A stretch of DNA of 64,000 nucleotides. It comes from a virus. How positions within the stretch are numbered: position 1 is the stretch's first letter; each line of letters opens with the position of its first letter. Made by a program: the position numbers and the translations under genes. The stretch spans positions 1 through 64,000 of IMG/VR virus record IMGVR_UViG_3300037502_003155. The stretch is one strand, 5' to 3'. This document shows, piece after piece, positions 31,342-40,391 of the stretch. The notes beneath the pieces are model-generated. The model was given only the letters and a program-made list of their open reading frames with translations, was not told where the DNA came from and did no database searches.

Positions 31342-31520
31342 TGGACATTCGCCCCCGCACAGACGAATTGATTGATGAAGTCGTAGACAGCCAAACCATG
31401 CTTCACCTTGAGAAGATGTGTGGGGGTGTATGGCATCTGAAGCTTTCAAAAGGAAATCAATGGTGCTTGTTTAACTTTTACCGTGGGCAAATGATTTTAA
31501 TTGACAGAGGCACAGCATGA
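31341..31520 (+). CDS. Small protein A, paralog of 31711-31893
   Basis: Starts inside the RNR stop (TAATG). 59 aa: MDIRPRTDELIDEVVDS..., then LHLEKMCGGVWHLKL, W-C-L-F-N-F, G at the end. The same spacing M-(D/E)-I-R, I-D-E-(I/V)-V, H-(I/L)-E-x-M-x-G-G-x-W recurs in 31711-31893. Function unknown. Confidence 0.6.
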   Translation: MDIRPRTDELIDEVVDSQTMLHLEKMCGGVWHLKLSKGNQWCLFNFYRGQMILIDRGTA

Positions 31521-31816
31521 TTAACTTGTTACCTCTTTGCCTGAAAACGGTGACATGGCACAATCGCATTTTTCGATTTAGTCAACCGATTTTCTTGCAA
31601 CCTGAATTAAACAAGGAAAGCCAACAGCTTTATGTTGTCGAAGAACCACGCCTAACGCTGTATGCTTATGCCCAAACCCGTGAACAGTTGACTCAGGAAA
31701 TTAGAACGACATGGAAATTCGCCGCAACCCTGACAACTCCATTGATGAAATCGTGGCTAATGGTGCCTCGGTTCATATTGAGGACATGGGCGGCGGCGAA
31801 TGGTTCCTTCGGATAG
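31517..31816 (+). CDS. Small protein B between two paralogs
   Basis: ATG overlaps the previous stop (ATGA). The first 65 residues (WHNRIFRFSQPIFLQPELNKESQQLYVVEEPRLTLYAYAQTREQLTQEI) look like a compact antitoxin-like or immunity-like beta-alpha protein; the C-terminal part overlaps the next gene by 106 bp and may be a read-on tail. Confidence 0.5.
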   Translation: MINLLPLCLKTVTWHNRIFRFSQPIFLQPELNKESQQLYVVEEPRLTLYAYAQTREQLTQEIRTTWKFAATLTTPLMKSWLMVPRFILRTWAAANGSFG

Positions 31817-31893
31817 ATGAGGGAGATCGATGGTGGATCTTCTTTCAGCACAAGGGCAAGTGGTCGCTGTTTGAATCGTCAGACGAATCGTAA
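31711..31893 (+). CDS. Small protein A', paralog of 31341-31520
   Basis: 60 aa: MEIRRNPDNSIDEIVANG..., HIEDMGGGEWFLRI, WWIFFQHKGKW. Clearly related to protein A. A-B-A' order downstream of the RNR suggests a duplicated two-gene cassette, possibly toxin-antitoxin-like; this is inference from size and pairing. Confidence 0.6.
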   Translation: MEIRRNPDNSIDEIVANGASVHIEDMGGGEWFLRIDEGDRWWIFFQHKGKWSLFESSDES

Positions 31894-31902
31894 CCCCTCT
31901 CT

Positions 31903-31943
31903 GCAATGCCCCGATGCCTATGGTGTTGGGGGCATTGCTTTTC
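31903..31943 (+). terminator. Terminator of the RNR operon
   Basis: GCAATGCCCC ... GGGGCATTGC (10-bp stem) followed by TTTTC. Confidence 0.85.
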
Positions 31944-32010
31944 TGAGTGAACGACGAAACTTTTGCACAGGCCGATCCACTGCAATCACCAACAGCCAGG
32001 ATAGTGATTA

Positions 32011-32721
32011 TCAATTTGTTGGGTAAGGATCTGAGGGAATGCCTGATATTGCCCTAACAACGCCGCGTGTTACCCTAATATCGTCTATTCTCCCTGCAAA
32101 TTGCCAGGAGGGATTTATAGTAGAAGACCCTCCAATTTGATTTGCAAATGGACTGGAATTAATCAACCCACCATTAGTCCCTGAGTTTTCAAGGTTGCCA
32201 TCTATATAGATAGCCCATATTCCTGTCGAGTGATTATAAGTAAATGCTACATAATAAGTAGTATTTGCAACCAAAGATGTGGTGGAATTTAGAAAATTAG
32301 TTCCGGATCTACTGGCAGATAATTTGTTTCCCTGGACAAATAAAATAAAAGATCCAATCTGGGTGGCACTACTGTTTCCATAACTGGTATAGATAATCTT
32401 ATTTCCCGTTACATTGTCTGGGCGTATAAAAGCTTCAATTGTAAAGCTTTCGTTTCTTAGTCCAAAATGAGGGATAGACAGGTTCCCACCAGAACCGCTA
32501 AACAATCCTGAGCTTGTACCTCTTAGAGGGGTTGTGGTTGTAATTACCGGGGTTGTAGAAACTACATTAACTGTTCTAGAAAATGCGCTTGAGTCAGTAA
32601 AGGTAGTGCTGTTATTCGCACCCTCAAAACTTAGAAGTAAGTTGACATTACTCCAATTAGGGTCAGTCTCACCACCACCCCGAAACGCTTTCCGTCGGTG
32701 CATCAAATAGGGGTTTACCAT
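32011..32721 (-). CDS. LamG/concanavalin-like adhesin, tail tip candidate
   Basis: 236 aa with the LamG pattern: NVNLLLSFEGANNSTTFTDSSAF, then RNESFTIEAFIRPDN, FILFVQGNKLSASRSG, TYYVAFTYNHSTGIWAIYIDG, and FAGRIDDIRVTRGV. Such domains bind glycans, and the gene overlaps the end of the giant tail-fibre gene, so a receptor-binding role is likely. It is strongly AT-rich relative to neighbours, suggesting a swapped host-range cassette. It may be a detached last domain of the fibre. Confidence 0.78.
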   Translation of the reverse strand: MVNPYLMHRRKAFRGGGETDPNWSNVNLLLSFEGANNSTTFTDSSAFSRTVNVVSTTPVITTTTPLRGTSSGLFSGSGGNLSIPHFGLRNESFTIEAFIRPDNVTGNKIIYTSYGNSSATQIGSFILFVQGNKLSASRSGTNFLNSTTSLVANTTYYVAFTYNHSTGIWAIYIDGNLENSGTNGGLINSSPFANQIGGSSTINPSWQFAGRIDDIRVTRGVVRAISGIPSDPYPTN

Positions 32722-35700
32722 GCTGTTGGCTCCGTCGCTGTTTCGGTGTATTGAAGCCTGATTCCAATCAGCCGCGCATCAGCGGTTAGGGTGTCGGCCA
32801 CATCCCGGAACACCTCAAAATACAGCCAGTCATCTACCGCAGGGGTGCCCGCAATGGTGATGGCCGCTGTGGATGCGGTGACGTGCAAATCCCCCGTAGC
32901 GATCAGGGTATCGGTCACGCTCTGAGGTGTCCCGTAGGCCGTGTCTAGGGCGTCGTCATCGGCCAAACTGCCAGCCTCCAGTGCCCAGGTAACGGTGCCT
33001 GTACCCGCCGCTGCTGTCCAATAGAATTTGGCCTTTACCGTGCCCCCATTCCACGCCTGAGGCAGGGATAGCTGAAAACACGCGGCCTCGCTGGTGGTTT
33101 GGTCAAAGTCCAAAACATCGTAGGTGATGTCATTGGTGGCAGTCTCCACCGTCGCCACCGCTGCGCCGTTGGTCGTCCTGGGCGTCATCGCCCCGGCCCC
33201 GATCCACAGTTCGCGCACTATCCCTGTTCGGGTGCCGTTGGATGCAGCGGTGATGCGCCCTTGGGCGTCCACGGTTAGGTTGGTGTTGGTATAGCTACCC
33301 GCCGAAACAGCGGTGCTTGCTAGCTTTGCCGCCGTTACAGCCCCCGTGTCGATTGTCCAGGTTGCCCCGGCACTAGACACAGTAATATCGCCCTTGTCCC
33401 CATCAGATACCCCGCTACCTGTGCCTATCTGAGTCTCACTACCCCCGGACGGTCGGTAGTAAAGCAGGTTGTCCGATTTTGCGTAGACAATAGTATTCCC
33501 CGCCGCAGGGGCCGATGGGGTGGCGATATGCTCTAGGGTGAGGCCAGAGGCAGCGGAGACTGACCCGGATGCACCCGTGGGGCCAATTAGCGAGGTTGGG
33601 CTACCCCATGAACCGCCAACCTTGGGGCCGTAGATGGCGTTGGCTGTAGTGTCAATGTAGAAATCCCCGTCGGCACCTGTCCCACCTCCAGGGGCTCCGC
33701 TTCCGCTTAGGATGGTGCTACCATCGGCCCCCGCTGCACCCGTCGTCCCTTGCGGCCCGATCAACGAGGTCGGGCTTCCCCATGCGCCCCCAGTTTTTGG
33801 GCCATAGAGGGCATCTGCGGTGGTATCAAGGTAGAAGTCACCGTTCACCCCCGTTCCACCGCTAGGGGCACCGTTTCCGCTCAGAATGGTATTTCCCGCT
33901 GGCCCCTGTTCCCCCGGTCGGCCCGCAATGTAGGTTTTACTGCCACTGGCCACGGTCGCCCCTGGCGAAGCATTGCCCGTGGCCCCAGTATTTTGCAGGG
34001 AGAGGGATGTCGATGAGGGCTTGCTAACCACGGTATAAGCCCCGCCCCCCTCCACAAACACCGTCGCCACTGCCGGGAAGATCCGCGAGTTACGAACGTT
34101 GACGGTGACGTTAGCCCCGATAGAAGGCTGGGTAAAGCTAGCGGTGGTCAGGGAGTAGGGCAAAAAATTAAACAGCGTTGACCAAGTGGTGGCACTGCTC
34201 TTTTTGAGGACATCGCCATAGGTGGTAAGAGCATCATTCGCCATTACCGCCAAATCCCCTGTTTCCCCCGTTGCCGCCGTAGGTGCCGCCTGAAGCACTA
34301 GGATTTGATCGGAGTCATCCTTGACCCAACGCCCTGCACTGGGATAGGCGATATCGAATGGGCGAACAAATTGAGTCCCCCAACTCGCCACGATGGCCGC
34401 ACCATTGGCTAAGGTGCCGTTGCCACTAGAGTAGGTCACGGTGACCGTGCGGTAGGCTCCGCTATCTGCCACCGCGCTGATGATGTACTCGGCATAGGTC
34501 GCTTCTGTGGAGACCGATTGCAGCCTCAAAGTCTGGTTTGCCGCAAGGGCATCTAACAGTGTCGCCACCGATGTACTAGCGCTGTTGGTTTCGGAGAGGT
34601 AAACCGTGGTGACGCTGGCCAGGGTGGCATTGTTGACCCGGACTTGCCCCGATGCTGGCCCTGGTGTTGTGGTTGTGGAAAACAGGTAATCAGCGTCTTC
34701 GGTGACAGTCTCAGCCGCCTGCCAACGGTAGGGATTCCCTTCGGCTGCGCAAAAGACTTCTTTGTAGGTGGTACGGTCACTAGGGCCAAGGCTCTGCAAA
34801 TCCCAAACCGTATCGACCGGACGGCCTAGGTAAGTCAGCAGTTGAAACAGGTCGGCTAGGTTGCCGTCTACTTCAGTGATGCAGCCCGACGTGGTGCGAT
34901 GGTCAATACTGGTGACGGTGCTATCAAACCGAAAGGCTATGGCGACTTCATAGTTCTGGGAAGTGAAGACCGAACTACCTGCGGTGGGTACCGGGACAAA
35001 GCTATCGTCGGCGGGCTCGTATAGCCCAAAGCGATCATTGGGCCTTGCCGGGGGTTCAGTGCCCCCGCTATCCACACCAGACACAGCCCCCACGGTGAAG
35101 ACATCAGAGGCGTTGCCTTGGGTAACGGGGAAATCCCAGTAGATCGCATTGCCGCCCCCGGTGGGTCTAACGTAAACCCGTACCGTATCCGCATTAAATT
35201 GGCCTAGGGTGCTACCTGCAATTGCGTCGTCATAGTCGAGGCGGATTGCCGTGGGGTAGGTGACGGTGACTTGGGCATAAAGGGCGTTGGAGAGGGTGAC
35301 GGGGGCGCTCCATGCCGTGGCCTTGCCTTGTCCGTCTACGGTGCCCACAATGGCCCTCAATGGGGCATAATCAGGCACGGTGCTAGACACCAGGCAATCG
35401 CCACTGGCATTGATGACCACGTTTTGGTTGGCCGTGTTGGCCAGCAGTCCCGTTACTGATTGTTCCCCCACATTGGTAAAACTGAACCCCTTGTTTAGGG
35501 GTAACTGAAGGATGCCTGACCCATTTAAGGACAAAGGGTTCAGCGTCCTAGTAGGGACTAGGCGGCGACGGTCGTACTCTCCCAAGATGACCGACCCCGT
35601 GATGGCAGCGGCATTGTTGGGGGTAGCATTCTCAGCAAAGAAGGATGGGGTAATCCTCAGAACGGTGCCGTCGGGGATCTGGGTGGTCAGCGTGGCTACA

Positions 35701-36674
35701 TCAAGGTTGGCGCGAATGCTCACCACGTAGGCCGAGCCAGCGGGCAACGCCTTTTGCAGGATAAGCCCCGTGTCACCATCCCCGGTATAGGTCACGGATT
35801 CCCCAATACCCGCCATGGTGCCCACACCACCGCTACCTGTGGTGTCTAATACCCCAGTAGAGACGTTGACAAACCCTAGAAAGGCTAGCTCGATGCCGCC
35901 AATGATGCCCGCCAGGTTCGTTAGGTCAGTGTCGATGCCGCCAATATCTGCCGAAACGGTGAGGCCCACACGAGTCCCCTGAGCAACGGGGCTAGCGTCG
36001 TTGTTGGTTAGCCAGTATTTGATGGGTTCTGAGTCCCCAGAAAGGGCATAGCTGGGGTAGATGATGGCGCTTAGGTCTGTGATGGCCGATAGACTTTGGC
36101 TGGCCCCTAACGTCCCCTCAAGGCTGGTGGTGTAGCCGCTGAATACCTGAGGGATAGCCACGACCCAGGCTGTAGATGCAGCGCTCCATTCGTAGATCGC
36201 CCCGTCGAGGTCGTCGATAGAGCGGCGTATCCCGTTGATCCTGTTTGCCCCCGTGGGTAGGTTGGCACTGCTGGCGACGGTTAGGGAGGTGAGATTGATG
36301 TGTTCGTTCTCGGTGAGGTCGATGGTAAAGGGCGGGGGCAATACCGTCGTTCCGTCGGTGTCGATGCCAGGTTTAGCCGCAATGATGACGGCATTAAGGG
36401 GGTTAGTGTCAGCGCTGCAAAGGATGCTGTAGGAACGAATATCCACTCCCCCTGACGGGTATGGTAGGACAGTTGATGGAATGGTGAGGCGTAAACCCGA
36501 TCCGCTGGCGATAGTGGCCTCTACACGGGTTGAAACGAGAGAGAACCCGCCACGGGATTGAGTTTGTAGCCAGAACGAATAGGTGCCCGCCCGTGTGGTG
36601 ATATTCCCGGCAATGATGCCCGTAGTGAGTGCCGGGGGATTGGATGGGGCCGCTGCATATTGGTATCTGGGCAT
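32715..36674 (-). CDS. Large tail fibre protein with collagen-like repeats
   Basis: 1319 aa. Long beta-rich Thr/Ser/Gly sequence; at about residues 905-1030 two copies of a roughly 60-residue unit with Gly-x-x collagen-type stretches (GRPGEQGPAG; GPQGTTGAAGADG) alternate with an ILSGxGAP...DGDFY(I/L)DTTA...LIGP motif. The C-terminal part has GDKGDITVSSAGATWTIDTGAVTAAKL, a common tail-fibre module, then a beta-sandwich-like end. Probably the host-range fibre. Confidence 0.82.
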   Translation of the reverse strand: MPRYQYAAAPSNPPALTTGIIAGNITTRAGTYSFWLQTQSRGGFSLVSTRVEATIASGSGLRLTIPSTVLPYPSGGVDIRSYSILCSADTNPLNAVIIAAKPGIDTDGTTVLPPPFTIDLTENEHINLTSLTVASSANLPTGANRINGIRRSIDDLDGAIYEWSAASTAWVVAIPQVFSGYTTSLEGTLGASQSLSAITDLSAIIYPSYALSGDSEPIKYWLTNNDASPVAQGTRVGLTVSADIGGIDTDLTNLAGIIGGIELAFLGFVNVSTGVLDTTGSGGVGTMAGIGESVTYTGDGDTGLILQKALPAGSAYVVSIRANLDVATLTTQIPDGTVLRITPSFFAENATPNNAAAITGSVILGEYDRRRLVPTRTLNPLSLNGSGILQLPLNKGFSFTNVGEQSVTGLLANTANQNVVINASGDCLVSSTVPDYAPLRAIVGTVDGQGKATAWSAPVTLSNALYAQVTVTYPTAIRLDYDDAIAGSTLGQFNADTVRVYVRPTGGGNAIYWDFPVTQGNASDVFTVGAVSGVDSGGTEPPARPNDRFGLYEPADDSFVPVPTAGSSVFTSQNYEVAIAFRFDSTVTSIDHRTTSGCITEVDGNLADLFQLLTYLGRPVDTVWDLQSLGPSDRTTYKEVFCAAEGNPYRWQAAETVTEDADYLFSTTTTPGPASGQVRVNNATLASVTTVYLSETNSASTSVATLLDALAANQTLRLQSVSTEATYAEYIISAVADSGAYRTVTVTYSSGNGTLANGAAIVASWGTQFVRPFDIAYPSAGRWVKDDSDQILVLQAAPTAATGETGDLAVMANDALTTYGDVLKKSSATTWSTLFNFLPYSLTTASFTQPSIGANVTVNVRNSRIFPAVATVFVEGGGAYTVVSKPSSTSLSLQNTGATGNASPGATVASGSKTYIAGRPGEQGPAGNTILSGNGAPSGGTGVNGDFYLDTTADALYGPKTGGAWGSPTSLIGPQGTTGAAGADGSTILSGSGAPGGGTGADGDFYIDTTANAIYGPKVGGSWGSPTSLIGPTGASGSVSAASGLTLEHIATPSAPAAGNTIVYAKSDNLLYYRPSGGSETQIGTGSGVSDGDKGDITVSSAGATWTIDTGAVTAAKLASTAVSAGSYTNTNLTVDAQGRITAASNGTRTGIVRELWIGAGAMTPRTTNGAAVATVETATNDITYDVLDFDQTTSEAACFQLSLPQAWNGGTVKAKFYWTAAAGTGTVTWALEAGSLADDDALDTAYGTPQSVTDTLIATGDLHVTASTAAITIAGTPAVDDWLYFEVFRDVADTLTADARLIGIRLQYTETATEPTAW

Positions 36675-36733
36675 GGGTAGGCCGCAATGGGGTCATGCTC
36701 AGTATGCCGAGGATGGCCTTAGTTGGTCGGGAG

Positions 36734-36750
36734 TTTGCGGAATCCGCTAA
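36734..36750 (-). promoter_or_regulatory. 17-bp element TTAGCGGATTCCGCAAA
   Basis: 60 bp upstream of the tail-fibre ATG, just past the stop of the preceding gene. Confidence 0.8.
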
Positions 36751-36753
36751 AGG

Positions 36754-37923
36754 CTAGCCCCGTGGGTAGATGGCGACCGATAGGACTTGGCGGGCATTGG
36801 CGGGGGCACCTTGAAAATCAGAACTCAATGATTCGGAAAAGAAACTAGGGTCGCCGTTAGCATCGACTGTCACATATTCCTTGCTAAAAGCAAAGTTTTT
36901 CACCACTCCTCCTTCTGTCAAGAAGAGATCTGTAAAGAAAAAAGTTGAATAACCCTCGTAGGGATTTTGTTTGACAACGTTTCGGCCTTGGAAGATACGT
37001 TTGCCAATCCCTGACAGCATGGGGTCTTCTGGGCTGATGTCGTAAACAAACCTTTTAGGGTCAGCGACAATGTGCCCTGTAATATCCAATGGGTTAGGCT
37101 CCGACACATCAATATCAAGGGTGCCATTAACCCAATACTGAGACTCCATCCAAACGTCACCGTCGGTACGGTCTGGGGCAGGCGTGCCAGGGCTGTGATA
37201 GGGGTTGTGGCGAAGATAGACAAATGTATTATCCCTGCGACGCTGCAAAAAAACAGATACTTGGTTAGACATTGAGTTTAATGTGATTGAGCTAGCGTCA
37301 CTAACGTGTAGCAATCGGCTGTACAAGTGTTGAAATGTAGGGGCAAAATTAGGGCCATAATAGGCAAAATTGTCTACACCCGTCCCTAAAGGTAGGTTAA
37401 ATAGATTGATACCCAATGTCGCATCTGTGTTTTGTGCTACGACACTAGATGATCCATTTTCAAGGGTTGAGGTGATTTGCAGGTTTTCCTTGTCAACAAA
37501 GCCACTATTGATAACGTCTGCCGCATCCTTAGGATCTAAAATAACTGCGTCTAAAGATTGCCTTATGATGTAGCCCAAAAGTGACGGGGGGCTTGCTGAG
37601 CTTAGCCTCGTGCTTGTCCAGCCTAGGGTTATCCGCCGTGGCAGGGTGGTAATTAGCACAGGTGTGCCCCCGTCATCTTGCAGCCACACTTCAGAGTTAG
37701 TGCCATTGACCACCTCGTAAAGGATGGCCGCTGCATAGCCCTCAATAACGACTGGTTCTCGCCGCCGCCTATCCCGTGCCACCTGGCTACGAATTTCAAC
37801 CGTGCCATTGCCAAGGGCGTAGCCATCGAGGTACGTCATCCCATTGCGAATCTGTACCCGGTCACTGCGGGAACCTAAATCGAGTAGCTTTCTGGCAATG
37901 CGTTCGTCGTCTTGCTGGCTCAT
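36754..37923 (-). CDS. Tail protein, 389 aa
   Basis: Starts MSQQDDERIARKLLDLGSRSDRVQI, the same opening as the 57-aa protein encoded directly upstream, to which it is coupled by an ATGA overlap. The centre is AT-richer and beta-rich. By position between fibre and baseplate-type genes it should be a tail-tip or fibre-attachment protein. No family recognised. Confidence 0.65.
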   Translation of the reverse strand: MSQQDDERIARKLLDLGSRSDRVQIRNGMTYLDGYALGNGTVEIRSQVARDRRRREPVVIEGYAAAILYEVVNGTNSEVWLQDDGGTPVLITTLPRRITLGWTSTRLSSASPPSLLGYIIRQSLDAVILDPKDAADVINSGFVDKENLQITSTLENGSSSVVAQNTDATLGINLFNLPLGTGVDNFAYYGPNFAPTFQHLYSRLLHVSDASSITLNSMSNQVSVFLQRRRDNTFVYLRHNPYHSPGTPAPDRTDGDVWMESQYWVNGTLDIDVSEPNPLDITGHIVADPKRFVYDISPEDPMLSGIGKRIFQGRNVVKQNPYEGYSTFFFTDLFLTEGGVVKNFAFSKEYVTVDANGDPSFFSESLSSDFQGAPANARQVLSVAIYPRG

Positions 37924-38093
37924 CGGAATCGAGGGGTAGACCCGGATTGTTGTACGGTCTGCCCTAGCTGCACGGTGATGGTTTGGTTGCCCTGCTGAAT
38001 CACCAATCGGTTGCCATTCTGTGACACCTGGGGGCCGCTGCGGTCTATCAAGGTTAGCAGCTTGCGGGCTAGGCGTTTGTCTTGGTCGCTCAT
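37920..38093 (-). CDS. Small tail-region protein, 57 aa
   Basis: ATG at 38093 overlaps the upstream stop (TAATG). MSDQDKRLARKLLTLIDRSGPQVSQNGNRLVIQQGNQTITVQLGQ resembles the first 50 residues of the next protein (R-I/L-ARKLL-x-L), so the two share an N-terminal docking domain. Confidence 0.65.
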   Translation of the reverse strand: MSDQDKRLARKLLTLIDRSGPQVSQNGNRLVIQQGNQTITVQLGQTVQQSGSTPRFR

Positions 38094-40387
38094 TAGAAGT
38101 TCCTCCGATTAGGCAATGGCTTGAGAATGCGACCGAGGGCCGTTCCAGTCGTACCCGTTACCCGTCCTGCTACCGTAGGGCTTCCCCCTTGGGCAGAACT
38201 AGGGCGGGTGTCGTAGCGTATAGGTCGAGGACGGTCTAGCCCTAGCGATAGGCTCATGCCCTCGCAGCTTACCGTGGGCGTTCCCAGGTCGGCTATGTTG
38301 CCATCAAAGGTCAACTTCCAACTGAGTTGGGTAATCAGCCATTGCCCCAAGTGTCGGTGCCGATCTCCCTCAATCGCCACGGTATCCCCCGGTTTCATAT
38401 TTGGGTAAAAGCCATGCACTTTGTATTGGGCCTGGGTATTTTGCAGCCCAGACCGACGCAGACGCACCCGCAACCCTGCCTTAGCCTCGCTCAATGTCTT
38501 AGCCCCTGGAATATTAATGCTGCCCTCGCCTTCTGCGTAGCGGTCGGCCACGTCTGGCGTGGTGACGAGGGTAATGGTGGTGGTGTCGGGCTTCTGTTTG
38601 GTGTCAAGCTCCTCTGGCTCAAACTGATTTCGGCGCACCGTGGGCGAGGGCGGCGTACCCTGCATTTCCTTGAAGGTGGTTTGCTCGGCCACGGCAATAA
38701 ACTGAGGGTCTTGGGAGCTATACTGCCGGGTTGTTTCGGTGTAGCGTCCCTCCTCTGGCTTGGTAGGGGTGCGTTTGATGCGTGTCTCCGATTCTTCCCC
38801 CGTCTGAAAGTGTTCTGGGGGTTTCGGTGGATCGTCTGGGTCGGGTGCAATGTCTACGTCGGCCTCTGGGTCAGGTGCCCAGCGGTAGCTATTCGCTTGC
38901 CGCCCCTCTTCCGCGATCCATAATGGTTCAACAAAATTGGGGTCAGGATACAGAATAGCGACCTGTCCGGTGCTGGTGGTCACGGACTCTTCTACTAATT
39001 CCTGGATGCGTGGCTCTAGGCTATCGTAGGCCGCAAATTCTACCCTGAAGGGCAGTTGCTCATCCTCTGGGGTAAAGGTACCTCGTGAGGGCTTCAATAG
39101 GTAGGCCGTGCGGTCTTCGTAGGGCGTCCAGGTGGGTTCAAATAATTCAGCCTCAACCCATGGATCGGTGGGGTCGAGGGTGTTCCTTGCGTCGGATTCT
39201 TGCACCAATCGGGTTAGCTTGCGCCCTTTGGTGACAGATCCTAAAAGATACTGTGTTTCAGATTTGATGCTAGTACTTGAAACAATGGGGCCGCCCGACA
39301 CAAACCGCTGAAAATCGGGATGAACAAGGGCTTTTAGCCGCCGTTCACGCTTCGGGTCGGACGAGTCAGTGATGGTAATGGCAATCCCGGTGAAGTTGTC
39401 GAGGTTAGAGTAGGTGTGTGTCGTCGTTCGTTCTTCTACCTTGCGCCAGAAATCGGCGGGTTTATATTCTGAAGGTTTGCGGGGGTATCCATCCTCATCA
39501 AAGATGTCGATGTATCGGTAAACGTAGCCCCAGAGTTCATAGGATTCTGACTCCGGTGTCCCGTCTACCGTTGTAACAACTCTCTTAAATTTGGTTGGCC
39601 CAGACTGGTCGAAATTGCTGCTCATGTCTCTCAGCTTTTTGGCTTCCGCTGACTGGGCCTCATCCGAAAGCCAAAGCTGAGCATCATTATCGGGTGGCTT
39701 CTCAGGGTTCGTGTCGCCTTCGGTCAGCGTCAATCTTTCCGGCTTTTTGGGGGTCAGAGGCGCATTAGGTGAGGGCGTTTTGGCTCCGTCTGTTCCCCAG
39801 GTCAGCGGTGCTTTGTTGTAGCCTTCCGAGGGCAACGCCACAGAACTGCCCCCCACCTCGATCACCTGCTCACGGGTGAATTTCCATGTACTACCAAACC
39901 CTAGCGCCTTTACCCGCAATCCATCGGAGTAGGCTAGGAACCCCTTCAGGTCGGCTTCATTGCCCAGTTCTTCGAGCTTTTCTTGCCACTTGGGTCGGCT
40001 ACTTTGCCCTGGCGTGACCCGTCCAGAGGTACCACTGCCATACCGGGCTTTGGCCTGCAAAACAATGCTCAAAAACTGTAGGGATATGGTGACGGTGTAG
40101 CTGTCGAGCCACCCCACCCGATCCACCTTCACCGAATCTTGGCTGTAGCTGCGATTATTGACCTCCATGGGCACACCGTAAAGGAAGATGCGCTGACCCA
40201 TGGGGTAGGCCCGTTCAATCTCAGCAATAGTCCCGCTGGATACCCCCGTATAGACCAACGTTGCCGTGGGTTCGCTGGTCATGCTGTCGCTGTAGCTAAT
40301 CTCCCCCGCCATCATCGGGTAGGGGAGCCTGGGTGCATCGAAGACCAGAGGGCTATGGGTAAAGCTGGTGCGGGTGAGGATGGGCAT
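38093..40387 (-). CDS. Large tail/baseplate protein, 764 aa
   Basis: Begins MPILTRTSFTHSPLVFDAPRLPYPMMAGEISYSDSM; a long charged, Pro-rich middle; C-terminal PNMKPGDTVAIEGDRHRHLGQWLITQLSWKLTFDGN, a hub-like beta domain pattern. Position next to fibre genes suggests a baseplate hub or tail-tip protein. Identification is by context only. Confidence 0.6.
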   Translation of the reverse strand: MPILTRTSFTHSPLVFDAPRLPYPMMAGEISYSDSMTSEPTATLVYTGVSSGTIAEIERAYPMGQRIFLYGVPMEVNNRSYSQDSVKVDRVGWLDSYTVTISLQFLSIVLQAKARYGSGTSGRVTPGQSSRPKWQEKLEELGNEADLKGFLAYSDGLRVKALGFGSTWKFTREQVIEVGGSSVALPSEGYNKAPLTWGTDGAKTPSPNAPLTPKKPERLTLTEGDTNPEKPPDNDAQLWLSDEAQSAEAKKLRDMSSNFDQSGPTKFKRVVTTVDGTPESESYELWGYVYRYIDIFDEDGYPRKPSEYKPADFWRKVEERTTTHTYSNLDNFTGIAITITDSSDPKRERRLKALVHPDFQRFVSGGPIVSSTSIKSETQYLLGSVTKGRKLTRLVQESDARNTLDPTDPWVEAELFEPTWTPYEDRTAYLLKPSRGTFTPEDEQLPFRVEFAAYDSLEPRIQELVEESVTTSTGQVAILYPDPNFVEPLWIAEEGRQANSYRWAPDPEADVDIAPDPDDPPKPPEHFQTGEESETRIKRTPTKPEEGRYTETTRQYSSQDPQFIAVAEQTTFKEMQGTPPSPTVRRNQFEPEELDTKQKPDTTTITLVTTPDVADRYAEGEGSINIPGAKTLSEAKAGLRVRLRRSGLQNTQAQYKVHGFYPNMKPGDTVAIEGDRHRHLGQWLITQLSWKLTFDGNIADLGTPTVSCEGMSLSLGLDRPRPIRYDTRPSSAQGGSPTVAGRVTGTTGTALGRILKPLPNRRNF

Positions 40388-40391
40388 GGGG

